Of a DNA stretch of 64,000 nucleotides, positions 16,198-24,141 are shown piece by piece. The stretch is from the NCBI GenBank assembly GCA_001602645.1, contig LUYE01000024.1, positions 1-64,000 of the forward strand, given 5' to 3'. The notes under the pieces were generated by a model, which had not been told where the DNA came from, searched no databases, and worked only from the letters and a program-made list of their open reading frames with translations. Positions within the stretch are counted from its first letter, which is position 1. Every line of letters starts with the position of its first letter. Position numbers and translations under genes: made by a program. Source of the DNA: Methanosarcinales archaeon Methan_01. GTDB lineage: Archaea; Halobacteriota; Methanosarcinia; Methanotrichales; Methanotrichaceae.

Positions 16198-16581
16198 TTG
16201 GTAGACGTATTGGTTAAGCTTGACAGGGCTCGTTATGTCTATCTCTACCTTCCTTCCGCCGAGGATAAGAAGCGATGGGAGAACCTCGCCACCGAGGCCG
16301 GAGAACCCCTCTCGAATCTGGCCGAAGAGTCAGAGATCAAGCCTCGGAGAGAGTTCGTCAAACAACACGGCTCTCTGAGGGACGAGATCAGAGAGTTCCA
16401 GGAAGAGCTGAAGCTCAAAGAGATCGTCCTCGATGAGTACGATAACGAGCTCAAGAATCAGAGCGGAGACTTCCTTGAAGACGATTTTGAGGGCGCCCGG
16501 AAATACAGCCGAGAGCCAATTGAAATACCGAAATGTGGGGATCTGGTTATTGAGGGAGGATCCTCTCGGTCAAGCATTTGA
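16198..16581 (+). CDS. 127-aa hypothetical protein next to tRNA-Leu
   Basis: Starts with TTG (MVDVLVKLDR) about 25 bases after a TATA element (TTTAAAAG, 16170-16177), so it is probably leaderless. Residues 20-95 are charged and helical (WENLATEAGEPL, LRDEIREFQEELKLKE), suggesting a coiled coil. The N-terminal YVYLYLPSAEDKKRWENLA segment resembles the small DNA-binding-like proteins that sit before integrases on archaeal elements, but that is only an impression. It lies 43 bases after a tRNA 3' end, a classic integration site. No integrase is present. Confidence 0.5.
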   Translation: MVDVLVKLDRARYVYLYLPSAEDKKRWENLATEAGEPLSNLAEESEIKPRREFVKQHGSLRDEIREFQEELKLKEIVLDEYDNELKNQSGDFLEDDFEGARKYSREPIEIPKCGDLVIEGGSSRSSI

Positions 16582-16825
16582 CTTTGGCTTATGGTACGCG
16601 GATCGCCGTTTTTTTGGCCGATAAGGCCTCTGCTGGCAGCGGAATATGACGGCGTCCTGAGGGAGGGGCTCCGGCGAATCGAAGTCCACAGATTGATCTA
16701 TCTATCAATTGTGCCTCGTTGATATGCTATTTGACAGCATTTTCTATCGGCGTAATTGTTATAAACCTTGAGGATTAATGGGGATATCGGGGTCCAAAAT
16801 AGATGGATAAATGGAGGTTAGTGAC

Positions 16826-17323
16826 GTGAGAAAGATTCTCTCGGTTTTAGGGTGCCTCTTGCTGGCAGCAATAGCGATCGGATCGCCACCACCAGCCAAT
16901 CGGGAGGCTGCAGCGCCGGAGGTGGGACCGGAGCTGCAGCCTCCCGATTGGCTTTCATCTGGCTCAGGCTTCATCACCCACTATGGGGCCTACGGCTATC
17001 CCATAGCAGTGGGATTTTATGATGACAGCATCTTCCACGACGAGTGGTATCCCGTGGCGCGATCCTTCCTGGATGGGACCACATACCGGACTTACTATAG
17101 TGCATATGGTTATCCCATCGCCTTCAGAGATTATGATGACCGCATCTTTCATGACGAATGGTATCCAGTGGCGCGATCCTTCCTGGACGAGACCGCGTAC
17201 CAGACATATTACTACAGCAGCCTTCCACCGGTTAACATAGACGGCAGTTGGTGGAGAGACCCGCGAGGTTATCGGCCATTATATAGACAAGAGCCTCGAT
17301 TTGTTCCGATATTCGGCAGATGA
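16826..17323 (+). CDS. secreted protein with two 40-residue tandem repeats
   Basis: Start chosen as GTG 16826 because GGAGG lies 8 bases before it and it gives a clean signal peptide (MRKILSVLGCLLLAAIAIG); an ATG at 16811 is in frame. After a proline-rich stretch come two nearly identical units of about 40 residues. Each contains AYGYPIA, a DYDD-like turn, IFHDEWYPVARSFLD and a Tyr/Thr-rich end, repeating through about 16982-17215. The tail is rich in Arg, Pro and Tyr. It is probably exported; function unknown. The DNA coding residues about 24-43 contains a perfect 21-bp inverted repeat. Confidence 0.6.
   Translation: MRKILSVLGCLLLAAIAIGSPPPANREAAAPEVGPELQPPDWLSSGSGFITHYGAYGYPIAVGFYDDSIFHDEWYPVARSFLDGTTYRTYYSAYGYPIAFRDYDDRIFHDEWYPVARSFLDETAYQTYYYSSLPPVNIDGSWWRDPRGYRPLYRQEPRFVPIFGR
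16894..16953. repeat. perfect 21-bp inverted repeat inside a gene
   Basis: The arm at 16894-16914 (begins AGCCAATCGGG, ends CTGCAGC) is the exact complement of 16933-16953, with an 18-base loop. It lies within the coding sequence, just after the signal peptide. Such a long perfect arm is not expected by chance and would fold strongly in mRNA. Confidence 0.85.
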
Positions 17324-17543
17324 GGTTTGATGTCCTGGAGCCTGCGGCAGCGGAGCATGAGGGTTCTCTTCACCTTTTCGGTCCCGGAGGCGGGAGAGAA
17401 GGTTCATCCTGGCATCCCCTTCTCCCACCCGCCTACAATCGTCAGCAGCCCTGGCGGCGTCGTAGGCTCCTCGATCCCTCGGATTTTAGAAATCAAAAAA
17501 TATATATCTTTATAGCACCTCTTACCTCCCGAGGGAGCCAGCA

Positions 17544-17852
17544 ATGAAGGATAGCATTAGCGTAGACCGAAATGCCGATGACCAGGCTGGAGCCACCCCG
17601 GGGGATTTCGGGGTCGATGAGAAAGGCGGCCCGCCCCAGTTCCTGCCTGAGCTTCTGAATCGGCCCATCATGATCCGGATGAAGGACGGCCGCCCCATCA
17701 AGGGCGTCCTGGTGGCTTACAACAACTACGAGCTTCTGATAGATCTGGGGCAGGGGAAGAGGCTGATCGTCTTCAAGGGCGCCGTATCCTCGATAGATTG
17801 CGAGGATAGGCCGCAGAAGGGGGATGAGGACCGGAGGAGGGGATCGATATGA
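17544..17852 (+). CDS. Lsm/Hfq-like RNA-binding protein
   Basis: A 102-aa protein with a disordered acidic N-terminus of about 32 residues, then an Sm fold: LPELLNRPIMIRMKDGRPIKGVLVAYNNYELLIDLG (Sm1-like) and KRLIVFKGAVSSIDC (Sm2-like, closer to the Hfq YKHAIS motif than to archaeal SmAP). It should form a ring that binds U-rich RNA. The charged tail ends at the ATG of the next gene, which overlaps its stop by 4 bases. A TATA region (AAATATATATCTTTATAGC, about 17498-17516) lies upstream. Confidence 0.7.
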   Translation: MKDSISVDRNADDQAGATPGDFGVDEKGGPPQFLPELLNRPIMIRMKDGRPIKGVLVAYNNYELLIDLGQGKRLIVFKGAVSSIDCEDRPQKGDEDRRRGSI

Positions 17853-18220
17853 AGGAGGGGACGTTAAAGGCGCTGGACGAAGATGACGTCGAGTTCGTCG
17901 AGATCCTTCAAAGCCTCGGCATGCAGCGGGCGGTGGCCGTCGTCATCACATACATCTCAAAGGCTGGGGAGGCCACATCCAAAGAGATCGAGGAGGCTGC
18001 GCAACTGAGCCAGTCTGAGGTGAGCATTGCGGTTCAAGACCTCCGGGTCGAGGAGTGGATAGATGAGCGGACGGCCCAACCCAGGGGGAAGGGGCGACCA
18101 CCAGTGGTCTACTCCCTAAGGACGCCGGTAGGCGAGATCATAAAGCAGCTCGAAGAGGAGAAGCTGAGGGAGTATGCCGATGTCATGGAGGATATCCGGA
18201 GGCTGAAGGGACTGGCATAG
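17849..18220 (+). CDS. winged-helix transcriptional regulator
   Basis: A 123-aa protein with a winged helix at about residues 22-85: AVAVVITYISKAGEATSKEIEEAAQLSQSEVSIAVQDLRVEEWI, then a basic wing (AQPRGKGRPPVVYSL). A C-terminal helix (IIKQLEEEKLREYADVMEDIRRL) probably gives the dimer. It resembles TrmB/ArsR-type archaeal regulators. Its start overlaps the Lsm-like gene stop, so the two are co-translated. The target is unknown. Confidence 0.75.
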   Translation: MKEGTLKALDEDDVEFVEILQSLGMQRAVAVVITYISKAGEATSKEIEEAAQLSQSEVSIAVQDLRVEEWIDERTAQPRGKGRPPVVYSLRTPVGEIIKQLEEEKLREYADVMEDIRRLKGLA

Positions 18221-18308
18221 TCCTGATGCGGCTCTCAGAGCCGAAGACCCCGAGAGGGGGCTTGAAACCCGTATTCTATCGCGGATGGGAGAAGGAGGTG
18301 GAAGGAAG

Positions 18309-18482
18309 ATGAGGCCAGGATCGATCCTGAAAAAGAGCACTGTGGCTATCTATGTAGCGTTGCTGTTGATCGGATTTATCATGATGTTCATTCTGCCGCC
18401 GATCGGTTTCGTGATCGTCCTCTTCTCCGCCCTTCTGCTGGTGATTTACGCCGTCCTCACCGGGAGAGGGAAGGGGCCTTAG
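18309..18482 (+). CDS. 57-aa membrane protein
   Basis: Begins MRPGSILKKSTVAIYVALL and has two hydrophobic segments (about residues 10-30 and 33-51) with a short PPIG turn between, ending TGRGKGP. A GGAAGG element precedes the ATG at 18309. The frame can be extended upstream to 18285, but without a better start. Function unknown. Confidence 0.55.
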   Translation: MRPGSILKKSTVAIYVALLLIGFIMMFILPPIGFVIVLFSALLLVIYAVLTGRGKGP

Positions 18483-19217
18483 GTTGACGGAGAAGGGGAA
18501 GGGCCAGAGATGAAACGAGAGATGGGGAGCGGGGCGAGTAAGGGGCGATTATGAGCCCGTTAACGCCATTAAGAAGATGGGATGGGTTCAATCTCTCGAT
18601 GCTGAAAACGAAGGGGACGATCGTATCTCAGGGGTACAACCCCTTATTTGGATTGGGACTGAAGGTCGGATGGTGGCCAAGGTCCCTCCAGAGCTGTGAC
18701 GAAAATATACAGGAAGGGATTGGGGATGATGCCAGAAAATGGTTTAATCGAGCTTCAGGCGGACCAGCACCGACGACGTTGCCCTCTTTTGGGGTCGGTC
18801 AAATCTGTGACGGCCTGTCCGCCCCGAGCTCGACTCAAAGCCTGCCGGCAAAGCAGTGGACTCGTCATACCTCCGTCCTCGTCGCGAGAATCCGAGGGCG
18901 GCTTATCGGGATTATTGCGATGCCAGAGGTTTGGGCCGCGCCTCGCCCTCGGCGAGGGCTCTCGGATCCGGCTGAGCTTCTGGCATATACTACGCCCGTT
19001 ACGGCGTGCATATATCCGACCTTTCCGGTTTTCAGCCGATCCACCGCTTTCCGGATGCCGCCTCAATAGACGGCACCTCCCAGGTCTAGCCTGAAGAGCT
19101 TTGCCGGTATGCTCGTCCTCGTTCTTACAGCGCGAAACGCGGCAAACTCCATATATAACCATTATAAATACTTATAGTTTTTGGTTCAGCGGGTGGGGTT
19201 GTATAGTCCCGAAACCT
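18483..19217. other. gene-poor region with possible structured RNA
   Basis: No convincing protein gene. Open frames here lack ribosome-binding sites and codon bias. Between about 18900 and 19080 there are several stems: ATGCCAGA (18920-18927) with TCTGGCAT (18979-18986); GCCCTC/GAGGGC at 18945-18959; ACGCC (18992-18996) with GGCGT (19003-19007), continued by ATATA/TATAT; and TGCCGYC/GGCGGCA at 19056-19075, which pairs better on the minus strand through a G-U. A TATA-like TATTTATAATGG stretch on the minus strand at about 19155-19172 could start such an RNA. RNase P RNA and SRP RNA signatures were looked for and not seen. Confidence 0.35.
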
Positions 19218-19266
19218 TTGACTTTAAATACTCAACAATCCCGCATGGAAAAGCGAAATAAGGTTG
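19218..19266 (+). repeat. dispersed 48-bp repeat, copy 1
   Basis: A sequence with CAACAATCCCGCATGGAAA at its centre and GGTTG at its end matches 47918-47965 at roughly five of six positions. It contains a TATA-like CTTTAAATA. It stops a few bases before the point where the truncated DUF4198 frame begins, suggesting the repeat marks a recombination junction. Confidence 0.6.
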
Positions 19267-19269
19267 TAG

Positions 19270-20004
19270 CTGAAAGGTTATGCGTTCTTCGGACATCCTT
19301 CTAAGTCGACATCCATCTTTCCGCCTCGAATCGAATCTGCGTTTCTCCTGACACCAGCAGGTGAACGGATTGGTCTGGACTTAAAAAAGGGAGAATGGCT
19401 GCCAGGATACGGGAATATGGATTACTTGTTCTCGGATATGATGCTTTACTGGCCAGGAGACTATGTCTTCGGCTTGGTCAGATCTCCGGGTGTATATGAT
19501 CTGTCCTGGCACGGAGGAAAGAGCGGGCTGTTTCTCTCACGTAGTTTCGCCAAGGTGATAATTCACGCCGAGGGTCAGAATGTCCAGGAGTCCCAGGGCG
19601 CGTGGGACGCGGGTTTTCCATTGGAAATACTTCCCGAGAGAGCTCCTTACAGCGTAAAGGCGATGGAGAGTCTCAAGCTCAAGGTAAAGTATCTGAACCA
19701 GCCTGTGAAAGCCAGTTACTATGCATCTTACTGGGCCTGGGACGAAAGTGGTGATCCCAGAGTTCAAAGGGGGACAACTGAAGAAGATGGCTCGTTCTCC
19801 GTCGATCTGAACCGTGGTGGGATGTGGATCATAGATGCTAGCCTTACCCAGGAGGAGTCTGGAACTTTGATCGCAGATAACTCCAAATCAAAATTCTACA
19901 AGGCGGGGGATGTGCTGGAGTACAAGACAGTCCAAATAAAGACCGAGCTTACTATATGGGTTCGAGAAAATAGGAGTCGAACACCGTCCTCAAAGGGAGA
20001 GTAG
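19270..20004 (+). pseudogene. 5'-truncated DUF4198-like gene
   Basis: The frame is open from 19270 after a TAG and reads GYAFFGHPSKSTS...LLTPAGERIGL before the first ATG at 19417. The segment upstream of that ATG clearly belongs to the protein, because GHP...and TPEGER-type motifs are typical of the DUF4198 family, linked to periplasmic metal (nickel/cobalt) systems. The usual signal peptide and start codon are missing and replaced by the dispersed repeat. Downstream the domain looks intact (GDYVFGLVRSPGVYDL, GTTEEDGSFSVDL, AGDVLEYKTVQI). It is best read as a gene that lost its 5' end. Translation from ATG 19417 would give a 195-aa fragment. Confidence 0.55.
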
Positions 20005-20078
20005 AGATGGCGTCCTGAGAGTCTGGAATATGTCCCAGGAAACGATCAAATCCAAATCATCGTTATCGCCCGAATATA

Positions 20079-21005
20079 CTAGCTGCCGGTCTCGAGGACC
20101 CATCCCTCGGCTTCGAACCCCTCGCCTGCGAACTTGGCGAGGACCTCCTCGACGAACCCGGCGATCCCGCCCGGATGGTACGCCTCGAGGGCGTCGAGCT
20201 CTGCAATTCTATCGGGGCCTAGGCCGGCGGGCTTGACGTACCGGCTGTACAACTTCGTCTCTTTTTTTCCGCCCGCCTTCCCAGGGATGGTGGGGATCCC
20301 GAGGTCCACGACCTGGCGGGGGGAAAGGCCGATCCGCGCCATCCTCAGGTCAGGTCCATCGGCACTGGAGCTGATTTTGTCTCTTATCAGCAAGGCGAGC
20401 TCCCTAGAGAAGGCGAGGCCCTCCGGGGAGAGGTCTGAGAGGCAGAGGGCGAGGGTCGGGCTCCGGCTTCGGCCCCGGCCATCTCTGCCGCCTCTTGCGC
20501 GGTCGATGAGCCGCTCCGCCGCCTCCGCCGTCGGCCGCCCGTCGACGGAGACGAGGGCGGCGCCCCTCTTCGAGCAGACAGGGAGGACGAGGCGGGCGAG
20601 GCCGGGGCTCGCCATCCAGAGCTCGATCCTCGGCCTCTCGGGGCCGGCGGCCCCGGCCCCATCCCCTCCCCCTTCCGCGGATTCATCCTCGAAGGCGGAG
20701 GGGAGGAACTCGCCGACGAGGGGCAGAAAGATGGCGTCCTCCGGGAGGCGGCCGAAGAGCTTCGCCCTCCCGACCCACTTATCGAGCTTGGGGCAGTCGG
20801 TCTCGTGGTACCTTCTTACCGCCCTGATCTCGCCGACGAAGCCGCCGCAGATGGGGTAATCGGCAGCTTCTCGCCCCAGGGCAAAGTAGTATAGGGCGGC
20901 GACGGTGGTCCTCGGCCGCCCAAACTCCCGATGGACCTTCGCCACCCAACTCGTCTTCGTCCTGTCCACCGGGGTTTCGAGGGGCTTTCCCGCGATCTCC
21001 TTCAT
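20079..21005 (-). CDS. putative TOPRIM/Spo11-like domain protein, 308 aa
   Basis: The second half contains TLALCLSDLSPEGLAFSRELA (about residues 185-205). This resembles the acidic DxDPxG-type TOPRIM strand of topoisomerase VI subunit A and its plasmid relatives. RIGLSPRQVVDLGIPTIP (about 227-244) matches the segment that follows in those proteins, and a LYSRYVK...ELDALEAYHP end is like their C-terminus. The first half may be a winged helix. A low-complexity insert (ESAEGGGDGAGAAGP) divides it. There is no obvious catalytic tyrosine, so it may bind or nick DNA rather than relax it. The assignment is by motif likeness only. Confidence 0.4.
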   Translation of the reverse strand: MKEIAGKPLETPVDRTKTSWVAKVHREFGRPRTTVAALYYFALGREAADYPICGGFVGEIRAVRRYHETDCPKLDKWVGRAKLFGRLPEDAIFLPLVGEFLPSAFEDESAEGGGDGAGAAGPERPRIELWMASPGLARLVLPVCSKRGAALVSVDGRPTAEAAERLIDRARGGRDGRGRSRSPTLALCLSDLSPEGLAFSRELALLIRDKISSSADGPDLRMARIGLSPRQVVDLGIPTIPGKAGGKKETKLYSRYVKPAGLGPDRIAELDALEAYHPGGIAGFVEEVLAKFAGEGFEAEGWVLETGS

Positions 21006-21179
21006 AGGCCTCTTAAAAAAGGCGGTTCTGGGATATCAGCCTGGCGACGGCTCCTTCCGGCCCGAACGGGCGCTCTTCACCCCGATCCCCTTCCCCAAAC
21101 CTGCCGGTTCATCTTCTGCACAAGGGTTTTTAGCCGAAGAGTTTCATCTAACAACATAGCAACGATAGAAGCTGAAAAG

Positions 21180-21524
21180 ATGTCAAACGCCAGGGCGGAT
21201 TCACCAGGAGACGACTCCGACCCCTTCCTCGCCGAGATCCGGAGGCTTCGGGGGGGTCGAGAGGCGAAAGAAGGAGAAGACTGGGTCGAGAGGGCGGTGG
21301 ACCTGAAGGTAGATCAGCTCCTGGACCTCTCCGAGTGCCTGAGGAGCCTCGACCCATCTCAAGAGCTGATCGATATCAGAAACGAGTGCGACGGGATCCT
21401 GGAGGAGATGGTGACCGGCAGGCTCGTCGGCGAGGCGGCGGTCGGGAGGACGGACGCCTTTCTCTGCAAGACCGCCTCTGTCATCATGGAGCGGCTCCTC
21501 GGCGAGATCGAAGAGCCGGAGTGA
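21180..21524 (+). CDS. 114-aa acidic hypothetical protein
   Basis: ATG at 21180 gives MSNARADSPGDDSDPF, followed by an all-helical acidic chain (LAEIRRLRG, VDQLLDLSECLRSLDPSQELIDIRNECDGILEEM, ASVIMERLLGEIEEPE). It is divergent from the TOPRIM-like gene and convergent with the ABC transporter. An upstream extension of the same frame to 20931 overlaps the neighbour and looks unnatural. Function unknown. Confidence 0.55.
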   Translation: MSNARADSPGDDSDPFLAEIRRLRGGREAKEGEDWVERAVDLKVDQLLDLSECLRSLDPSQELIDIRNECDGILEEMVTGRLVGEAAVGRTDAFLCKTASVIMERLLGEIEEPE

Positions 21525-21550
21525 GATACAGATCGAGATTTATCCGGCGA

Positions 21551-23275
21551 TTAGAACTCCCTCGCCCTGATCGTCGGCCCCTCCGGAACGGCCCAGGGGC
21601 CGCTCATCCCCCGACCTTTTGGGTCGAGGTCGGGGGCGACCTCCAGAAGCCTCATGGTGTAGGGGTGAATGGGCGCTGTCGTCACCCCGCCGGCGGACCC
21701 CTCCTCGACGATCTTTCCCTTCAGCATCACCGCCAATCTGTCGGAGACCTTCCTCGCCAGGGCGATGTCGTGGGTTATGAAGAGGATGGCGAGGCCCCTC
21801 TTCTCCTGTATATCGAGGAGGAGCTTCAGGATCTTAGCCTGGACGGAGGGGTCGAGGGCTGAGGTCGGCTCGTCGGCGATGAGGAGCTTGGGGTTGAGGA
21901 CGAGGGCTCTTGCGATCGCCACCCTCTGGGCCTCGCCGCCGCTGATCTGGTGGGGGTACCTCTTCAGGAAGGCCTCATCGGTGGATAGCTCCACCTCCTC
22001 GAGGACCCTTTTAGCGATCTCGATCCTCTCGGCGGCGCCACCGACCTTCTGGATGAGGAGGGGCTCGGTGACGGCGTCGAGGACCGTCATCCGGTGGCTG
22101 ATCGACTCCTTGGGGTTTTGGTATATCATCTGGACTTTCCGATAGAAATCCCGGTCCCTCCGGACCAGCGGCTCCCCCTCCAGCCTCATCTCCCCCTCCG
22201 CGAGGTCGAAGAGGCCGATGACGGTCTTCGCCAGGGTCGTCTTCCCCGAGCCGCTCTCGCCGACGAGGGCGATCGTCTCCCCCTCGTAGAGGGTGAGGTC
22301 GACGCCGTCGACGGCCGCCAGGCCCCCGAACCTGGTCACAACCCTCGATAGCTCCAAGAGGGGGACGATGCCACCCCGGTGGCAAGCGATCAGTCGCCCG
22401 CCCGCCTCCACCAGGGGGGGGACCGCCTCTGAGCAGATCTCTATCCTCTGGGTGCACCGGTCGCTGAAGGGGCAGCCGGATACGCCGTGAATCATCCTCC
22501 CCGGGATCCCCTGAAGGTCCTTGGGGGTGGTCATGTTGGGAGAGGACCTGATCAGCCCCCGGGTGTAGGGGTGGCGGGGCGACCCCAGAAGGTCCTGGGT
22601 GTCGCCGAGCTCGACGATCCGTCCTGCGTAGAGGACCGCCATCTTATCCGTCAGCCTCGCGGCGGTGGAGATGTCGTGAGTGATTACGAGGGCAATTTTG
22701 TTCTCCATCCTCTCCCTGAGGAGCCGGGTGATCTCGGCCTTGGTGACGGCGTCGAGGGAGGCCGTCGGCTCGTCGAGGATCAGGACCTGGGGGTCGTTCG
22801 CGAGAGCCATGGCGATGAGGGCCCTCTGCTTCTCGCCCCCGCTCAGCTGGTGGGGAAAGGATCTCCCCTTCGCCTCGTCCAACCCCACGGCCCTGAAGAG
22901 ACGACGAACCCGGTCCCCGACGTATCCGGGATCGCCCCTCTCCCGATGAACATCGATCGCCTCTTTGATCTGGTCGGAGACGGTCATGATGGGGTTGAGG
23001 GCATCCTCCACGTTCTGAAAGACCATGGCCATCTCCTTCCCCCTGATCCTCCGACGGGCTACCTCGTCGAGGGTGGTTAGGTCCTTTCCGTCCAGGAGGA
23101 CCCTCCCGGAGACCCTCCCCTCTCCGAGGCCCATGAGGGCGAGACCCAGGGTCGTCTTCCCCGCCCCGGACTCGCCGATGATGGCGAGGGAGTCGCCCCG
23201 GAGGAGGTCGAGGTCGACCCCCGCCAGGATCAGAGCCCCGTCGTAAGAGACCTTCAAATCTTGGATATTGAGCAT
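21551..23275 (-). CDS. fused double ATPase of a peptide/nickel ABC importer (DppD-DppF-like)
   Basis: 574 aa with two complete ABC ATPase domains. Domain 1: Walker A GESGAGKTT (about residues 36-44), signature LSGGEKQR, Walker B VLILDEPTASLD. It is followed by the oligopeptide-family C-terminal cysteine segment (GCPFSDRCTQRIEICSE). Domain 2: GESGSGKTT, ISGGEAQR, LLIADEPTSALD. In most importers of this family these are two proteins (DppD and DppF); here they are one chain. It powers uptake by the two permeases encoded just upstream. The ATG at 23275, after GGAGGAG, gives the clean N-terminus MLNIQDLKVSYDG. Confidence 0.88.
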   Translation of the reverse strand: MLNIQDLKVSYDGALILAGVDLDLLRGDSLAIIGESGAGKTTLGLALMGLGEGRVSGRVLLDGKDLTTLDEVARRRIRGKEMAMVFQNVEDALNPIMTVSDQIKEAIDVHRERGDPGYVGDRVRRLFRAVGLDEAKGRSFPHQLSGGEKQRALIAMALANDPQVLILDEPTASLDAVTKAEITRLLRERMENKIALVITHDISTAARLTDKMAVLYAGRIVELGDTQDLLGSPRHPYTRGLIRSSPNMTTPKDLQGIPGRMIHGVSGCPFSDRCTQRIEICSEAVPPLVEAGGRLIACHRGGIVPLLELSRVVTRFGGLAAVDGVDLTLYEGETIALVGESGSGKTTLAKTVIGLFDLAEGEMRLEGEPLVRRDRDFYRKVQMIYQNPKESISHRMTVLDAVTEPLLIQKVGGAAERIEIAKRVLEEVELSTDEAFLKRYPHQISGGEAQRVAIARALVLNPKLLIADEPTSALDPSVQAKILKLLLDIQEKRGLAILFITHDIALARKVSDRLAVMLKGKIVEEGSAGGVTTAPIHPYTMRLLEVAPDLDPKGRGMSGPWAVPEGPTIRAREF

Positions 23276-23277
23276 CG

Positions 23278-24141
23278 TCAGACTCCTCCTTCGGCATGAT
23301 CGTCCCGATCCCGGAGCCGCGGGTCGAGGGCCGACTCCAGGGCGTAGCCGGTGAAGCTCAGACCTATCAGGGTGGAGGAGAGAGCGAGGCCCGTCGGCAG
23401 AAGCCACCACTTCCAGACCTCCAGGTAGGTGAAGACCCTGGCATACTGCATCATCTTTCCCCAGCTCATCACTGAGGGATCGGAGATGCCAAGGAACGAG
23501 AGACCCGCCTCCATGAATACCGCCCTCCTCGCATCCTGGATCATTATAGCCACCAGCACCGGCGCCAGGTCCGGGACGATGTGGCGGAATAGGAGGTGAG
23601 ACCATCCGGCACCGAAGGTCCTGGCGGCGGAGACGTGCATCCTCTCCTTCAGGGTGAGGGTCTGGGCCCTGATCACCCTCGCTCCCCCCGGCCAGGATAG
23701 GGCGGAGAGGAGGAGGATCATCAAGAGGACGTTCGGCCGGAGGTACGCCGCCACCAGGATTATGACGACTACGTCGGGGATGGCGATGGTGGCATCTACG
23801 ATCCTCATCCAGAACCTGTCGTAGAGGCCGCCGAAGATCGCCGCCGTCCCCCCGACGAGGACGCTGATGAACCCCGAGAGGAGGGCAACCCCGAACCCGA
23901 CGGATAGGGAGGTTCTGGCGCCGTAGAGGAGCTGGGTCCAGATGTCCTGCCGGGCGTCGTTTGTTCCCAGCCAGTGATCGGCGGAGGGGCGGCTGAAGGC
24001 CTGGGTGCTGGTGTTCTCCCGGGGGGAGTAGGGGGTGAGGACGGGGGCGAAGATGGCGAGGAGGACGATCAACCCGATCAGAAGGAGACCTGCCCGTCCG
24101 ACGTTCCTCTCCCCAACCTCGTGCCAGACGTCAACGTGCAT
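23278..24141 (-). CDS. peptide/nickel ABC transporter permease (DppC-like)
   Basis: A 287-aa inner-membrane permease with about six helices. It has the N-terminal signature of the DppC class (APVLTPYSPRENTSTQAFSRPSADHWLGTNDARQDIWTQLLYGARTSLSVG) and the EAA loop near GARVIRAQTLTLKERMHVSAARTFGAGWSHLLFRHIVPD. It overlaps the upstream DppB-like gene by 11 bases and is followed directly by the fused ATPase, so the three form one operon. The substrate could be peptide, nickel or a chelate. Confidence 0.88.
   Translation of the reverse strand: MHVDVWHEVGERNVGRAGLLLIGLIVLLAIFAPVLTPYSPRENTSTQAFSRPSADHWLGTNDARQDIWTQLLYGARTSLSVGFGVALLSGFISVLVGGTAAIFGGLYDRFWMRIVDATIAIPDVVVIILVAAYLRPNVLLMILLLSALSWPGGARVIRAQTLTLKERMHVSAARTFGAGWSHLLFRHIVPDLAPVLVAIMIQDARRAVFMEAGLSFLGISDPSVMSWGKMMQYARVFTYLEVWKWWLLPTGLALSSTLIGLSFTGYALESALDPRLRDRDDHAEGGV

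Noticed and set aside
18551-19162. Several frames of 130-170 codons on both strands in the gene-poor region
   Set aside because: No ribosome-binding site, no codon bias and no family likeness; the stem-loop content argues for RNA or spacer.
18755-19162. RNase P RNA or SRP RNA gene in the structured region
   Set aside because: The conserved core blocks expected of RNase P RNA and the SRP helix 8 loop were not found on either strand.
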